NCBI GenBank assembly: GCA_963663365.2
Contig: CAXXIH010000001.1
Coordinates: 1,178,001 to 1,242,000 of the forward strand
Direction of reading: 5' to 3'
DNA: 64,000 nt
DNA from: G963663365 sp963663365
Lineage (GTDB): Bacteria; Hinthialibacterota; Hinthialibacteria; Hinthialibacterales; G963663365
Shown here: positions 62,951 to 64,000 of the stretch, piece after piece
How the letters are laid out: the number at the start of each line of letters is the position of its first letter
How positions within the stretch are numbered: the first letter of the stretch is position 1
The notes under the pieces: generated by a model
What the model was told of the DNA's origin: nothing
The model's database searches: none
What the model saw: the letters and a program-made list of their open reading frames with translations, nothing else
Translations under genes and position numbers: made by a program

Positions 62951-64000
62951 GCAATTCAGTAATAGGTGCAGGGGAGATGAATATGACATTTTGAATGATT
63001 TGGACCAGGTGGTTGTGCCGCCTGTGGCGGCGAGAGAGTAGAAAATAGAGAGTCGTGAGTAGATTGTTTTTTGCCTCGCACTTACAGCGCTTAAGATTTT
63101 CGGATCACATTTACCCAGCCTGGCGCCTTTCGCCGGTCTGCGACTGTCTCGGGCTTAGGCTGGGCTCCGCTTGCCTCGCGCCTTCAGCGCTTGGTGTTGG
63201 TGTTTGAGGGAGTCGGTGGATGGGGAGAAAATTTGCGGCGGGCATAGTCTTTTCGATGTGAATCACGAAAGCACGAAAGAGGAAGAAGGGTACGAAACGT
63301 TTGTAGAGTTGGGTGGATGGCGGGGGAGTTTTTGCGATAAACATACATTTGTAACGCCTCTTGTGCTGGCGCACCCAGACAAGCGAGTTGTCTGGGCCAC
63401 CCGGTAGAGGTACATTTATAGCTTATAATAAGAAGCGGCTCATCAGGAGATTCGCCCTCCCGCCCGTGGCCGGGCAAGATTCCGCCGAGGTGGGACTCAC
63501 AATTTCAGGATGTATTTATTAGATATTCCTAATCAGCACCCTGCAAAGCAGGGTATCAATTGTCGATTCGGCTCGTGGTGACTTTGCCCTTGATTTTTAA
63601 GGCAGTCGCTCCCACGCCGCAAATGGCGGCGAGAGAGTAGAGAGGGGAAAGTAGAAAAGCAGAAGAAAGAAAAATAGAATTGGCGAGAACCGCGCAATTA
63701 TAAATCCCTGTACGTTCGATACAAATGCGATTTTTCAACAGCCCCGGAGGGGCGAAATGGAATAGCCCCAGGCATAGTTTGGACGCCGAAGGCGGAAAAA
63801 CGCCGCCTGGGATCAAAGTCCCCCCCATATCCTAAAGCCCTGAAGGGGCGCAAGAAATTAAATTCGAGCAAGCCATGATAGATGATTTCGGATTTTCTTC
63901 CGCCCTTACAGGGCTCGGATGTTTTTGCTTTTTCCCTGGGGCTCCGTTCCGCTCGCCCCAGGCTATTGCCTTGTCGCGTCTTCAGCGCTTGGTGTTAAGC
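62951..64000. repeat. Gene-free stretch of decayed interspersed repeats
   Basis: No credible gene. TTCAGCGCTTGGTGTT occurs at about 63183 and 63981; GGCGGCGAGAGAGTAGA at about 63027 and 63623; and palindromic pieces such as AGCCCCGGAGGGGCG (about 63742), CCCTGAAGGGGCG (63837), GCCGAAGGCGG (63784) and CTGGGGCTCC..GCCCCAG (about 63938-63963). These resemble the dispersed GC-rich palindromes that flank genes in many PVC/FCB genomes. The copies differ, so they are old. Confidence 0.6.

Noticed and set aside
63111..63828. Short ORFs in the terminal repeat region
   Set aside because: They lack ribosome sites and arise from GC-rich palindromes of the kind that often produce spurious gene calls.

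Overview
The window reads as a bacterial chromosome of roughly 50% G+C with a Gram-negative-type envelope. Evidence for this is an almost complete division and cell-wall (dcw) cluster on the minus strand, a diaminopimelate-type MurE (DNPR motif), FtsQ/FtsL/FtsI, a periplasmic CcmE-like heme chaperone, a type IV pilin-like protein, a GH106-like secreted glycosidase and a lysine-rich histone-H1-like protein. Two metal ABC permeases fused to DtxR-like domains, and decayed palindromic 'gccccgaaggggc'-type repeats, recall PVC/FCB-neighbourhood or candidate-phylum bacteria. I cannot assign a taxon from sequence alone.

Layout. 1-4779 (minus): TPR membrane protein cut by the window edge, GT39-like membrane glycosyltransferase, radical SAM enzyme. 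5012-9480: xylA-xylB operon (minus) and, divergently, an NtrC-type response regulator. 9539-10920: histone-like gene with a clear promoter/operator, a structured and possibly RNA-encoding stretch, and a MerR-type regulator. 11161-28110 (minus): mraZ-rsmH-ftsL-ftsI-murE-murF-mraY-murD-ftsW-murG-murC-ftsQ-ftsA-ftsZ, mostly joined by 4-bp start/stop overlaps; murB and ddl are absent. 28411-35660: rsmA, CcmE-like protein, folP, TPR protein, small unknown genes, a two-domain CbiX chelatase and an Smr protein. 35744-40795: GH106-like glycosidase, MscS channel, pilin-like protein. 40876-46435: a metal-uptake locus with a DtxR-family repressor and a convergent binding-protein/ATPase/permease/permease operon; similar inverted repeats lie before the repressor and before the operon. 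46521-49963: beta-propeller protein, DUF2007-like protein, phosphohexomutase.

50118-60906: a tRNA-Glu(CTC) gene followed by a 10.7-kb integrated element. A 17-bp copy of the tRNA 3' end recurs at 60890-60906, and a 25-bp repeat lies just inside each end. The element carries a tyrosine integrase, an FRG-domain protein, a small Cys-rich protein, a serine recombinase, a CRISPR array (12 repeats plus a decayed one), a 461-residue TnpB/Cas12-like RuvC nuclease and a primase-helicase fusion. There is no cas1/cas2 and no tnpA. Between nuclease and array lies about 400 bp of structured non-coding sequence with two stretches complementary to the CRISPR repeat, a candidate tracrRNA/omega-RNA. This compact type V-like system on a mobile element is the most interesting content. 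Outside the right junction is an OLD-family ATPase/TOPRIM nuclease gene, then a kilobase of decayed interspersed repeats to the window end.
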